Part shown: positions 1-8,949 of the stretch, piece by piece
Layout: each line of letters opens with the position of its first letter
Position numbering within the stretch: the stretch's first letter is position 1
NCBI GenBank assembly: GCA_050289385.1
Contig: JBNKFQ010000287.1
Span: 1-34,554 of the forward strand
Reading direction: 5' to 3'
DNA: 34,554 nt
Source of the DNA: JBNKFQ01 sp050289385
GTDB taxonomy: Bacteria; Pseudomonadota; Gammaproteobacteria; Pseudomonadales; Porticoccaceae
Program-made: the position numbers and the translations under genes
Notes under the pieces: model-generated
Told to the model about the DNA's origin: nothing
What the model saw: the letters and a program-made list of their open reading frames with translations, nothing else
The model's database searches: none

Positions 1-1709
1 ACTCGGCTGGTGTAGTAACGGTTAGTGGCCTGCCTGAAGCGTGGTCCTTTGAAGTTAACGCAGCACCGTTTACCGCTATCGAAATTGAGGGTGCGAGTTC
101 GGATACCTTTAAACTGGGAACATTCTCCTTTACCCAGAGTATTCCGGGTGAGCCGATTGATTTGCAGTATGGAATAACCGGTGCGGATTCTGATGGCGAC
201 ACAATCACCAGCACTATAGACATTCACATTGATACCGAAAGCAATATTCCGGTGTTGCTGGTTGGCAGCAATGTGGACAATGATACGCAATCCAATGAGC
301 CATTGGTGGTGGGTGACCAGACCATGATCGTTGGGCAGTTGGGTAATGACCTCTTGATCGGTGATATTGGCGGATCTTCCAGTAGTCCGCAGACGCAAGA
401 CTATAATATAGCTCTGGTGCTGGATGTGTCGGGCAGCATGGCGGGTGAGCTGGCTGACCTGAAGGCATCTGTTATCAGTTTTATCAATGACTTGTCGACC
501 TACACCTCTGGTGATGTCAAGGTCCATATTGTTTCGTTTAGCAACAATATTGAGGATACAGCTACCTTCACTGTTACACAGGGTTCCGGTAAGCAGGATG
601 CCATTGATTTTGTGAATGACTTGTCAACCGGTGGTACCACAAACTATGAAACACCATTGCGTGAGACATTTGAGTGGTTCAACGGCGACAACAGTGGCGA
701 ACAACCACTGTCTGATGCGAAAAACCTGACGTTCTTTATTTCCGATGGTGAGCCTAATCGGGCTGAGAGGGACAATGGTTCAATCTTTAGTCCTTCGAAC
801 GACTTGGGTCAAATAACTGGTGCTACTGATGGTAGCAATGAGGTTGGCAATCTGCAGGGCATTAGCCATGTCAGAGCAGTTGGTATAAACCAGCCCGCAA
901 ATATTGCTTTACAAACGGTAGATTCGGACGGAACACCGATTAATGTCACGGATGCCAGTGATTTGGAAGGTGTTCTGGAAGAACTCAATCCGGTGCTCGA
1001 AATTTCTGCCGTCGGTGGAGACAATATTGTCGGAGGCAATGGTTCGGATATTATCTTTGGTGATACGCCATTTACCGACGACCTGGCAGACGATCAGGGT
1101 ATTCCGCTACCTGATGGCTCCGGCTGGGATGTATTTACGGCACTTGAGGCTGGCGAAGGCAACGATACGTCATGGAGTCGCCAGGACACCATTCAATATG
1201 TTCAGAATAATCATGAAGAACTTGGCGGTGTCACTCTTGACTCTGATGGTAATCCCCGGGCTGGTGGCAACGATGTTATTGATGCAGGTCGGGGCGATGA
1301 CATTGTTTATGGCCAGGAAGGTGACGATCAAATTACCGGTGGCGAAGGCGATGATTTGCTGAGCGGTGGCCCCGGTGCCGACACCTTTGTGTGGAACAGC
1401 GGTGATGAAGGAAATGGCAGTCAGGTTGCCATGGATACGATAAGTGACTTTTCTACCGGAGAAGGCGATGTACTTGATCTGTCCAGCCTGCTGCAGAACG
1501 AGGAGTCGGGCGATCTTGGCGATTATCTGTCATTCAGCTTCTCCAGTGGTGAAACGGTAATCAGCGTTAGCAGTAGCGGAGACGGAAATGTTGATCAGCA
1601 GATTACTATCAGTGAAGACCTGAGTGCTACCTACGGTACTACTGATCCGGCTACCATTATTGCTCAGCTTACAGGCGGTAGTGATCCAACAGTGGTTGTT
1701 GATTCCTGA
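1..1709 (+). CDS. C-terminal part of a giant RTX/VWFA surface adhesin (LapA-like), 5' end outside window
   Basis: The frame is open from base 3 to the TGA at 1707-1709, so this is the 3' end of a longer gene and no real start lies in the window. The first ~80 residues look like the end of a beta-sandwich repeat with a D-x-D-G-D motif. A von Willebrand A domain follows at about 400-1000, with the MIDAS motif DVSGSM at about 424-441. RTX nonapeptide-type calcium repeats (GRGDDIVYG, GEGDDLLSGG) lie at about 1263-1395, followed by GADTFVW and an acidic C-terminal region (DTISDFSTGEGDVLDL) typical of type I secretion targets. This is the layout of LapA/FrhA-type adhesins, which are exported by a LapBCE transporter and held in the outer membrane. 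The LapG-cleaved N-terminus is not visible. That lapG and lapD are in the same window supports this being their substrate, but that is inference. Confidence 0.88.
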   Translation, partial: SAGVVTVSGLPEAWSFEVNAAPFTAIEIEGASSDTFKLGTFSFTQSIPGEPIDLQYGITGADSDGDTITSTIDIHIDTESNIPVLLVGSNVDNDTQSNEPLVVGDQTMIVGQLGNDLLIGDIGGSSSSPQTQDYNIALVLDVSGSMAGELADLKASVISFINDLSTYTSGDVKVHIVSFSNNIEDTATFTVTQGSGKQDAIDFVNDLSTGGTTNYETPLRETFEWFNGDNSGEQPLSDAKNLTFFISDGEPNRAERDNGSIFSPSNDLGQITGATDGSNEVGNLQGISHVRAVGINQPANIALQTVDSDGTPINVTDASDLEGVLEELNPVLEISAVGGDNIVGGNGSDIIFGDTPFTDDLADDQGIPLPDGSGWDVFTALEAGEGNDTSWSRQDTIQYVQNNHEELGGVTLDSDGNPRAGGNDVIDAGRGDDIVYGQEGDDQITGGEGDDLLSGGPGADTFVWNSGDEGNGSQVAMDTISDFSTGEGDVLDLSSLLQNEESGDLGDYLSFSFSSGETVISVSSSGDGNVDQQITISEDLSATYGTTDPATIIAQLTGGSDPTVVVDS

Positions 1710-1730
1710 CAGCCGCCATTACAAATCAAG

Positions 1731-1755
1731 CCCCGGTTTTCCGGGGTTTTTTTTT
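1731..1755 (+). terminator. Rho-independent terminator of the RTX adhesin gene
   Basis: A perfect 6-bp stem CCCCGG / CCGGGG with a TTTT loop is followed directly by nine T residues. It starts 21 bases after the adhesin stop codon. The same hairpin lies downstream of the convergent pilE gene, but no T-run follows it on the minus strand, so it probably works in one direction only. Confidence 0.9.
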
Positions 1756-1858
1756 GTGGTGGCAAAAAAACTGACCATTGGCCATTTGTTTTATGGATTG
1801 GTGGTATTGGATCGTTTTGGGCTGCAGTGGCTGTCAATGAGAATGTGTGCTGCTCTGA

Positions 1859-2329
1859 TCAGTGCTCTCGCCAGGTCTGCTCACTGCTATCAATTGAGCC
1901 ACTATTATTTTTGTCCCAGGCTTTGCTGCGAGTATTGGTTATCTGCAAAAAGCCGTTTTGAGACTGATCCCCTTTGGGAGTGGCGCGCAAGTTGTAGGTA
2001 GAGGCAGTCACCTCCTGTAACGCAATATCGTAATATTTACTGTTGCCATCAATCGGTGACTGGGTAAGTTGTGCCGGCAGTGAAACGTCAGTCCCACCGG
2101 TGTCTTCATCATAACGGTTGTTTTCGGTGTAAAAGCGTTCCATGTATTGCGCAGCTTCCAGCAATACGGACTGGGCATCGGCGCGACGAGCCTTGCGAAT
2201 TTGTTCGATAAAACTCGGGTACGCAATTGTTGCCAGAATGGCAACGATTGCAATGGTGATCATCAATTCAATCAGGCTAAACCCGAAATGACGGTTCCCA
2301 CTGATCTGCCAAAGCTTGTTTTTTTGCAT
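1859..2329 (-). CDS. pilE: Type IV pilus minor pilin PilE
   Basis: This 156-residue prepilin has a 16-residue leader ending in Gly, then FSLIELMITIAIVAILA. That is a class III signal cut by prepilin peptidase between Gly16 and Phe17, with the conserved Glu at mature position 5. The early mature sequence (YPSFIEQIRKARRADAQ) is typical of PilE/PilA-type pilins. No cysteine pair is seen near the C-terminus. It is the last gene of the fimT-pilV-W-X-Y1-Y2-E operon, the same place as in Pseudomonas aeruginosa, where PilE joins the minor-pilin complex that primes pilus assembly and carries PilY1. The ATG start follows an AGGG-type ribosome site, and the gene begins 13 bases after the pilY2 stop. Confidence 0.9.
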   Translation of the reverse strand: MQKNKLWQISGNRHFGFSLIELMITIAIVAILATIAYPSFIEQIRKARRADAQSVLLEAAQYMERFYTENNRYDEDTGGTDVSLPAQLTQSPIDGNSKYYDIALQEVTASTYNLRATPKGDQSQNGFLQITNTRSKAWDKNNSGSIDSSEQTWREH

Positions 2330-2342
2330 GATAACCCTGTTG

Positions 2343-2654
2343 TTATTTCAGCAGTTCTATTCGCTTTGCCACCGGGGTGGGTTCGGTACTGTTTCTGTCC
2401 AGGTAAACACGTATCTGTTGGCCAACTTGCAGTCGATTTAGAGCTATTGCTCGCCCTCCGGCATCAAACAACGGGGTATTCATTGGTACAGAGAATTCCC
2501 GGTCACCTGCCACAACCCTGCGTTCATCGACGTCCACGTAATCGAGAACCGGTTCAAACATTTTCCAGCTTTTGGAAATATCGGGACTGCCCGGAGACGC
2601 AATACCTTGAGTGGCAACCACCAGCATTGCCAGTGCAAAAATCAAATTTTTCAT
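2343..2654 (-). CDS. pilY2: Small exported protein, PilY2-like
   Basis: The 103-residue product has an N-terminal signal peptide (MKNLIFALAMLVVATQGIAS) and a short mature domain with no recognised catalytic motif. The identification rests on position between pilY1 and pilE, small size and export signal, which match the PilY2 family of P. aeruginosa. PilY2 affects fimbrial biogenesis there, but its mechanism is not known. The end of the protein (VGQQIRVYLDRN, VAKRIELL) looks like a small beta-barrel. The ribosome site AAGGA overlaps the pilY1 stop codon, so translation is probably coupled to pilY1. Confidence 0.72.
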   Translation of the reverse strand: MKNLIFALAMLVVATQGIASPGSPDISKSWKMFEPVLDYVDVDERRVVAGDREFSVPMNTPLFDAGGRAIALNRLQVGQQIRVYLDRNSTEPTPVAKRIELLK

Positions 2655-2665
2655 CGTATTTTTCC

Positions 2666-5600
2666 TTATCTGATTTCTCGCCAGGGCGTTTCCAGATTGG
2701 CATTGGGGTTACCCAGCGTGCTATCAACCGACCCAAAAGAGGTGGTTGACATTTTACTTTCCTTGTCGCCTGTCGGGTGTGTGATAGTCGTTGGCCGGGT
2801 AAGTATCCCATTGCCATCTTTTTGAATGCCTGAGCTGTGAGCGTAATCGTCAGAGTCATCACCATCAATGTCTCCGACATTAACCCGGTCTCCATCATTA
2901 AACTCATTGTCGTTATTCAGATCAAAGGCGGCATAATCAAATCGGGATCCGTCGACAGCATTGACTTCCATTAGCCAACTGGTGCCGCCAGCCTGACAAG
3001 GGTCATCAGACGGAGTGGCTGTTGTAAAAATCATTCTGCCATCACGCAGGGTCGGGGTTTGGTGTACTCGTTCTCCAGTTTCTGGCAGGTCAATATACCA
3101 TCCGAGTTTTTCATCAGATGCCAGCGGACTTGCGCCATCGTCCCAGGTAATGGGATTGTTGGTAACCACCCGTGCATTCAAATTGGATGACGGGAGGTCA
3201 AATGTGGTGATAGTTTGCTCCAGTAGTCGGCTGCGATTAAAGCCATTGCTACCACTGGAGAGGCGATCCCAAATTCCATAGAATGTTTGTACATCATAAT
3301 TGGTCAGGTCTGACTGGCCCAGATATTGTCCAGTGCCGAAGTACACCATAACGCCGTCACCGGTGGGGTGTTCGCCCACTTGCAAATCTGTCGTAATGGG
3401 TTGTGCATTGCCGGATTGTGTCGCGACAAAGAGTGGTTCAGGAGAGGCGCTGGACCCGTAAGCTGTTTTCCAGTTGCTGGTATTAGTACTGGATATGTCG
3501 AATGCCCAGACATTACCAAAAAGGTCGCCAGCAAAAATTCGGTCGGCGATCAGGTCGCCATCCAGGTCCGCAACACTCGTACCGATTATGCCATTGGGTC
3601 TATTCAGGCTCTCCGGGTCATCTGCACTACCCACTTTGGTATCGAGTTTTTTTATTACGCTGCCGTCCTCAATATCGAGAATAAAAATTACGGCATTGCC
3701 TGTGGTGCTGGCATTGCCATCTGCCTCGGTTGAGTTAATACCGTTGCCAGCAATGACTCCCCAGCGGCCATTTGCCAACCTTACCAGGGATGATTTGGAA
3801 AAGCTGTACCCCAAATCTGCGTCATTAATATCGCTAAATTGCCATCTTACAATAGAGGCGGCATTGGCTTCAGAAAAGCTGGCAGTGTCTGTGATGTCCA
3901 GAGCAAAATATGATTGACCACCCAGTCCGAGTCCGCTTACCAGAACGCTGTGCCAGGCATCGCTGTAATACACGTCATTTTCAGAGATGGGGCCATCCAC
4001 AAAGTTCTGATGAATGTAGTCAGGCTTGGATAGCTCCCAGATATTGTTAAATGCCTTTTCCGGTACATACGCCATGACTTCCCTGCCATCGCTAGCACGA
4101 AAGCCATGTAGCATGCCATCGTTTGCGCCGACGTATACGATAGGCTCACGAGTTTGATAGGCCAGTTTGAAGGCGCCATAGCTGGATGCTTCGGGGAACT
4201 CGGAAGACGCTTTATAAAACCGGTTTGGCGCATCCACATAGGTTGGGTTGGAAAATATAATATCCCCTAATATGCTTTGCCGGTTGCGAAATATGCCGCC
4301 GTTACCCCGGGATATTTCCTGCCCGCGGGCACCACGCAAATAATTGAGCCGTTTTCCACCCAGGCTATCATACGGTTGTTTCAGAATGCTTTTCTGGCTA
4401 CTCGGCAGCTCACTCCAGCGGAAGGGAATCCCGGCGCCTGTATCGGCATGTCTTGTCAGGATTATTCGGTCGTTGGGCCTGGTTTTTGGAACGTTGCTGC
4501 CGATAGTTACACAGTATCCGCCAGTTAACCCGCAGGCTGCGTCCCAGCTTGGTGAACAAATATCGCCAACCGGTGTAGAGCCGCAATTAGTACCGTTGGA
4601 AACCGGGTGGGCAATCAGGTGACCGATCCAGCCATTGGTTTCAAAGCGCGCAAAAAACAGGGCAGTGTCGGAAGATATGGTGCCGGAATTGAGGGCTACG
4701 GGAGCAAATGAACCGGTTCTGTCGGTAATACTGTTAATAACGCCACTGAAGGCACTGACTAACTCTTCGGAATCCTGCGCAGACAAGTAGTCTCCTCGCG
4801 AGTTAATCGCCGCATGCCAAAGGTCGTCAATTTTTGCAGAAGCGCCACTGGAAGTGGGCCATGTTATGTCTCCGGACAGGAGGTCATCATAGTCATCCGG
4901 GTAGTCTCGCTCGCCGGATACGCCCAGACCGATGGTGAAGTTAACCATGTGCTGCCAACTGGCAGGATCGTTTTTCGGGTTCCAGAAAATATCATCATTA
5001 TCCACATCGCCATCACCGTCGATATCCGATGATTTGTCATTGACATTGGTCGGTACGTTGTTGGCCAAACCCGACCTTAAATCCGTATGCCAGTAGCGGA
5101 ATGCGATATCAGCAAGATATGTTGATTTGCTGTCTTTATAGGGAGCGCGAGGTGTATAGCTTGTGATGTCAAAGTCGTTTCCCGGTAAAGTTTGATTGTT
5201 GTTGTCGACATTGCCAAAGCCGGATGGCGTACCGCCATTCCAGTCGCCATCTGTCATCACAATATGAAAGTTTTGCCGACAGGAAATTTCCTCGGAATTG
5301 CTATCTGTGGGATCTTCCAGGTAAGGTTCTGTTTCCTCAAAATATTCTCCGGCGTCACGAACGGCCTTTCGCAAGGGAGTGCCGCCATCTGCAGGTAACC
5401 CCAGCACCCAATTGAAAAAATTGGTTTTTGGTGTGCCGGTAAAGGGGAGAACACCGGTCAAGGTGCTACTATTGATACGCCGATAACCAACCCGAACATT
5501 ATCACCCAGATCAGCAAATGCTCTTGAAGCAGATGTTTTGTTCACATAAACGCGTTTTCTGTAATAGGAATACCAGTTGGCGAAGTTGGTTCGTTCGTCA

Positions 5601-6205
5601 GTTGCATCAGGGCCGGACGTGGCGCTCACCACAACTTTGTAATAGCAGTCGTCATCGGTCAGGTTACCATTGCAACCACTCAAGTCACCGTCAAACAGAT
5701 AGTAATACGCAGGCTCGGACGAAGATGAGGAGTAGAGTGGATAACCACTGGAATCGTTACCGGTGTGATAACAGTGATTTCTGTCGTTACCGCCCCATGT
5801 TGGACGGAAGCTGGTAGACAAGTCTACAGTACAGGTGGTGCTGCCAAGATAGTTTTTAAAGCCATCATCCCAGGCGGCCGTGAATGAAGCGTTAGCTAGC
5901 CCGGTGCCATCCTGTGTTACAGGTGGGTCATAGGTAATTTCGGGGTTGTAATAGATTTTATTGTATACCGCTGACTTGGCTCTTTTGGTATTCTCGTCGT
6001 CGTCAATGGCATTGGGCATAAATGACCAAGCCATACTGCCGGAATCATCCATGGTTAACAGAATATTCGGGTCAACACCTTCGAGCACAAATAAAGGTGC
6101 GTCGCTGATATCATGTTGTGAACTCCACCCGGAAAGTGAGATCAATGCCGTTGCGACAAGCACTGTAATTCGGGGTTGAGTACAGAACAGATTATTGATA
6201 TCCAT
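2666..6205 (-). CDS. pilY1: Type IV pilus tip adhesin and mechanosensor PilY1
   Basis: The 1179-residue protein starts with a signal peptide (about residues 10-30). An N-terminal VWFA-like domain follows, with the metal-site motif DDSGSM at 53-58. Near residue 392 an EF-hand/dockerin-like loop DIDGDGDVDNDD is inserted. The C-terminal half is the PilY1 beta-propeller: the signature YVGANDGMLHGFRASDG is followed by a calcium-loop motif, DLDGDLIADRIFAGD, near residue 880. PilY1 sits at the pilus tip, promotes extension against retraction, binds surfaces and in Pseudomonas signals surface contact. The C-terminal calcium site controls the extension/retraction switch in known homologues. The gene lies three bases after pilX in the minor-pilin operon. 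Its length matches the family. Confidence 0.95.
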   Translation of the reverse strand: MDINNLFCTQPRITVLVATALISLSGWSSQHDISDAPLFVLEGVDPNILLTMDDSGSMAWSFMPNAIDDDENTKRAKSAVYNKIYYNPEITYDPPVTQDGTGLANASFTAAWDDGFKNYLGSTTCTVDLSTSFRPTWGGNDRNHCYHTGNDSSGYPLYSSSSSEPAYYYLFDGDLSGCNGNLTDDDCYYKVVVSATSGPDATDERTNFANWYSYYRKRVYVNKTSASRAFADLGDNVRVGYRRINSSTLTGVLPFTGTPKTNFFNWVLGLPADGGTPLRKAVRDAGEYFEETEPYLEDPTDSNSEEISCRQNFHIVMTDGDWNGGTPSGFGNVDNNNQTLPGNDFDITSYTPRAPYKDSKSTYLADIAFRYWHTDLRSGLANNVPTNVNDKSSDIDGDGDVDNDDIFWNPKNDPASWQHMVNFTIGLGVSGERDYPDDYDDLLSGDITWPTSSGASAKIDDLWHAAINSRGDYLSAQDSEELVSAFSGVINSITDRTGSFAPVALNSGTISSDTALFFARFETNGWIGHLIAHPVSNGTNCGSTPVGDICSPSWDAACGLTGGYCVTIGSNVPKTRPNDRIILTRHADTGAGIPFRWSELPSSQKSILKQPYDSLGGKRLNYLRGARGQEISRGNGGIFRNRQSILGDIIFSNPTYVDAPNRFYKASSEFPEASSYGAFKLAYQTREPIVYVGANDGMLHGFRASDGREVMAYVPEKAFNNIWELSKPDYIHQNFVDGPISENDVYYSDAWHSVLVSGLGLGGQSYFALDITDTASFSEANAASIVRWQFSDINDADLGYSFSKSSLVRLANGRWGVIAGNGINSTEADGNASTTGNAVIFILDIEDGSVIKKLDTKVGSADDPESLNRPNGIIGTSVADLDGDLIADRIFAGDLFGNVWAFDISSTNTSNWKTAYGSSASPEPLFVATQSGNAQPITTDLQVGEHPTGDGVMVYFGTGQYLGQSDLTNYDVQTFYGIWDRLSSGSNGFNRSRLLEQTITTFDLPSSNLNARVVTNNPITWDDGASPLASDEKLGWYIDLPETGERVHQTPTLRDGRMIFTTATPSDDPCQAGGTSWLMEVNAVDGSRFDYAAFDLNNDNEFNDGDRVNVGDIDGDDSDDYAHSSGIQKDGNGILTRPTTITHPTGDKESKMSTTSFGSVDSTLGNPNANLETPWREIR

Positions 6206-6208
6206 GGC

Positions 6209-6739
6209 TCAGTTACTCCGTTTTTTGTATACTGTTTGCAGCACCGAACGAGCTGCCTCCGTGCGACCGTAACCAATAGCTGAAATAGTGTAATAAATGT
6301 ACCCTTCTCTTTTAGTGATAGCATCCGTTTTATTGTCTGGTACAAACTGAAATTCCTCTACTGTATAGCGTGGAGGTTTGTACAGGTCACTGAAGCTGGA
6401 AGCGTTGTTACTGGTCCCGCTGCCATATAGTTGGCCACTTGTGTCCCAATCGAAAGTAGAACCGGCGATATCCGGTGTGACGGTGCTTGAACTCCAGACC
6501 CCATTACTGCCATCATCCGTCGCTTCGATGTCGGTGGGTTGGAGCAGCAACCACTGAATACCGTCACGCAAGCCAGACTCGGCAGCCTGGAAGGCTCTGG
6601 ACTGTTCCCATTCATTGGCTGCCATGCGTTCTTCCAATGCTGAACCTTGCATGGACGATCTTCCGATCATAGCCAAAACAACCATAAAAATAAGTACGGT
6701 AATCAGAGCCGCACCTTGTTGTTTTCCCTGTAAAGGCAT
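6209..6739 (-). CDS. pilX: Type IV pilus minor pilin PilX
   Basis: The 176-residue product begins MPLQGKQQGAALITVLIF: a short leader ending in Gly, then a hydrophobic helix. Mature position 5 is Thr rather than Glu. Loss of this Glu is characteristic of the PilX/GspK-type minor pilin at the tip of the priming complex. After the helix comes the PilX_N-type stretch LEERMAANEWEQSRAFQAAE, which includes the conserved AFQAAESG motif. It lies between pilW and pilY1, and a GAGG ribosome site overlaps the end of pilW. PilX is expected to help couple PilY1 to the pilus tip. Confidence 0.92.
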   Translation of the reverse strand: MPLQGKQQGAALITVLIFMVVLAMIGRSSMQGSALEERMAANEWEQSRAFQAAESGLRDGIQWLLLQPTDIEATDDGSNGVWSSSTVTPDIAGSTFDWDTSGQLYGSGTSNNASSFSDLYKPPRYTVEEFQFVPDNKTDAITKREGYIYYTISAIGYGRTEAARSVLQTVYKKRSN

Positions 6740-6750
6740 TTGCTATTACC

Positions 6751-7764
6751 TCAATTAATCTTGTTGCGTAAAGCGACATAACTCCAAAATGCCTTACGCA
6801 GGCGTTTGTCATTGCCCGGGTTAGCTTGATTGCCGTCAAAGGTAAATTGGCGAGCCTCACTTGTGGCCCCATCGTTTGACCTGAGCAGTAAACCTGCGCG
6901 TACACCGATAACGCGGCTCCAGTCCGTAACGGTTGCCGCATCGTTATAAATATCAGGTGCGCCATCGCCATTGTTGTCTTCGGCGTAGTAAAGTTGAAAA
7001 TTGTCCACGCCATTTACCAATAAAACAGCAACGTCCGAATTCATGGAATATTGATAGAGTCCGGGTTCACCGTCTGTATCAATGCCTATGAAATAGGTGT
7101 GGGCATCGAATGGCATAATGCGGGCATCTTCCTGATACTTGCGCGACAGCCGATTAGTGGTATTGGCATTGTTGGCATGGGCAATCGTTACCGTGGTACT
7201 TCCATTTGAAACTGACGTGGCTCGAAAAAGGTCTGCAGATTTACAGTCAAAGACCAGAATAAGGTCATCTGCCTCAAGACCGTCCGGATTACCAGCCACC
7301 TGAATATTGGCATTCTCGGTAGACATGTTGCCGGTCAAATGCGTACCGATACCTGAAAGAGACTGTAAGGTTAAGACATCCGTATCGGTTTTTCGGGTAA
7401 TCGTGGTGGGGTTGGTCCAGCCGCTGCCGTTTTCGTATGCGGTGATACCCTCGCCAATATTGAATGAAGCGGGCATGGGATCGGCAATCACATTTACCTG
7501 ATTGCTTTCTATCAGGTCACCGAGTGGCAGACAGCCAGTGTAGCCGGACATTCGCAAATCGTACTGAAGTACATTTGTGGCGTAACGACCGTTTTCCTGT
7601 AGTCGGGCCAATTGTTCGTTGACGTTGTACAAAACTTTGCTGCTCACGTAACTGTATACAAGGCCACCAATCAGTAAAAATTGAATAAAAAGGGCGATCA
7701 TGAGCTCGATCAGGCTCAGGCCCGATTGACGATTGACAGTAAATGGCTTTATCGGTTTATTCAT
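6751..7764 (-). CDS. pilW: Type IV pilus minor pilin PilW
   Basis: The 337-residue protein has a 15-residue leader ending in Ser-Gly, then LSLIELMIALFIQFLLIGG, with Glu at mature position 5. The region after the helix (VNEQLARLQENGRYATNVLQ, then YDLRMSGYTGC) is the PilW family signature. The large beta-rich C-terminal part fits PilW, the biggest minor pilin in the set. The ATG overlaps the pilV stop (ATGA, 7761-7764), which indicates translational coupling. It acts with FimT, PilV, PilX and PilE in the inner-membrane priming complex of the type IVa pilus. Confidence 0.93.
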   Translation of the reverse strand: MNKPIKPFTVNRQSGLSLIELMIALFIQFLLIGGLVYSYVSSKVLYNVNEQLARLQENGRYATNVLQYDLRMSGYTGCLPLGDLIESNQVNVIADPMPASFNIGEGITAYENGSGWTNPTTITRKTDTDVLTLQSLSGIGTHLTGNMSTENANIQVAGNPDGLEADDLILVFDCKSADLFRATSVSNGSTTVTIAHANNANTTNRLSRKYQEDARIMPFDAHTYFIGIDTDGEPGLYQYSMNSDVAVLLVNGVDNFQLYYAEDNNGDGAPDIYNDAATVTDWSRVIGVRAGLLLRSNDGATSEARQFTFDGNQANPGNDKRLRKAFWSYVALRNKIN

Positions 7765-8219
7765 AATCGGGCCGAGAGCGTAAATTGCTGTGTACTCGAG
7801 CCGTTAGTGCCACGGCTGTCATCCCACTGAATAACGACATTGCATATTCCGGTAGCAGAGGTGCAAGTTACAGAACTGGTGCCAGACGGCAACGCATCGC
7901 CCAAGTCTGTGCGCCACCCGGAAAGATCCAAAGCGACCACATCTGTACCGGTGGGGACTGATGCGCCAAGGCTGATGTTATAACTGCCGGCCAACGCCAG
8001 GGTTTCATTGGCTCGTAGCTGATCCATCATGGTGTTTGCCAAAACCGATGCCTGACTGCGCAGGTAAGAGCTGTGAGTATTGTTAACCGAAGTCATTTGC
8101 AGGGCCATCAAGCTGAATAACCCCACAGTTCCCACCAGGATTGCCACCAACACCTCGATCATGCTGATACCGGATTGATCGGATTTGCGGGGCAGGGAAA
8201 TATGGGGAGATCGGCTCAT
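7761..8219 (-). CDS. pilV: Type IV pilus minor pilin PilV
   Basis: The 152-residue prepilin has a leader ending DQSG followed by ISMIEVLVAILVGTVGLFSL, with Glu at mature position 5 and the MxEVLVA pattern typical of PilV. The following NNTHSSYLRSQASVLANTM segment is also family-typical. The ribosome site GGGAG lies about 8 bases before the ATG. The gene is coupled to fimT upstream by a one-base stop/start overlap and to pilW downstream by ATGA. Confidence 0.92.
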   Translation of the reverse strand: MSRSPHISLPRKSDQSGISMIEVLVAILVGTVGLFSLMALQMTSVNNTHSSYLRSQASVLANTMMDQLRANETLALAGSYNISLGASVPTGTDVVALDLSGWRTDLGDALPSGTSSVTCTSATGICNVVIQWDDSRGTNGSSTQQFTLSARL

Positions 8220-8749
8220 CAGCTACAGCTCCCGTGGGAAAGAGAGGTGTGACCCGAAGGTTCCGCGGTTATTGTGCGGGCCTCGAACTTGGCGCAATCG
8301 CCAGGTTTTAACTCGAAAGAAAAAGAGGCATTGTTGGGTATTAATGCGCCTTTGGCGTCATATGAAATGTAGGCCGTGGTACTGGTGTTGACTGCGTTGA
8401 CAGACAGAGAAGAACCGTTGGATAACGCTTCTGATTCAACAAGTATATCAACGGGGTCACTGTAGTCGCCGTCCCGGTTGGTGTCAGCAACCACCTTCCA
8501 CCCCTGGCTCCAGTCGCTACCGTCAATGGCAGCCACTCTTACTTCACTGCCACGTTTTGCAGCTTCGCTGCGGGCCATGCGCAAGCTGTAAACGAGGTCA
8601 TTTGCCTGTGACGCAAGTCGATTGTTTCCCAGAAGGGTGGTGAAGCCTGGCACACCAAGCGAGAGCAGAATAACGAGAATTGCCATGGTGATGAGCAGTT
8701 CAATCAACGTGAAGCCAGAGATCTTCTTGTCGTTATTTTGGCCTTCCAT
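8219..8749 (-). CDS. fimT: Type IV pilus minor pilin FimT/FimU (GspH-like)
   Basis: The chosen ATG at 8749 gives 176 residues starting MEGQNNDKKISG, followed by FTLIELLITMAILVILLSLG, a classic prepilin N-terminus. An upstream in-frame start at 8824 would add a 25-residue leader extension rich in Arg, which is unlike prepilins. AGGA and AAGG motifs lie within 14 bases of 8749. The segment LASQANDLVYSLRMARSEAAKRG is the GspH/FimT family signature. FimT/FimU-type pilins sit at the base of the minor-pilin complex, and some FimT proteins bind DNA during natural transformation; whether this one does cannot be told. It is the first gene of the minor-pilin operon. Confidence 0.88.
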   Translation of the reverse strand: MEGQNNDKKISGFTLIELLITMAILVILLSLGVPGFTTLLGNNRLASQANDLVYSLRMARSEAAKRGSEVRVAAIDGSDWSQGWKVVADTNRDGDYSDPVDILVESEALSNGSSLSVNAVNTSTTAYISYDAKGALIPNNASFSFELKPGDCAKFEARTITAEPSGHTSLSHGSCS

Positions 8750-8869
8750 TACCTTGAAGTCCTGCTTACTATTATTTGCAACCCTGCAATGACGTATTCG
8801 ACTGGGCCTCCTTTCCCAATACATTATTATGAGTAAATAGACTAAAATCTAATACTACATCCAATAATA

Positions 8870-8887
8870 TTAATGCTCAAGCATTAA
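8870..8887. promoter_or_regulatory. Inverted repeat between lapG and fimT
   Basis: A perfect 7-bp inverted repeat (TTAATGC, TCAA loop, GCATTAA) lies in the AT-rich 200-base gap upstream of fimT. No T-run follows on the minus strand beyond mixed A/T. It could be an operator for the fimT-pilE operon or a second, weaker terminator for lapG. Confidence 0.35.
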
Positions 8888-8905
8888 AATATAGGTCCTA
8901 TAAAG

Positions 8906-8927
8906 AAAAAACAATACTTTTGTATTG
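8906..8927 (-). terminator. Rho-independent terminator of lapG
   Basis: Read on the minus strand, the stem CAATAC / GTATTG with an AAAA loop is followed by six T residues (plus-strand A at 8906-8911). It starts about 22 bases after the lapG stop codon, so it separates lapG from the fimT-pilE operon. Confidence 0.82.
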
Positions 8928-8949
8928 GTTGTGTGAAGTGGTTTGTGAA

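Noticed and set aside
1624..2001. 125-codon plus-strand frame crossing the adhesin terminator
   Set aside because: It runs through the end of the adhesin, the terminator hairpin and antisense pilE; no coding signal.
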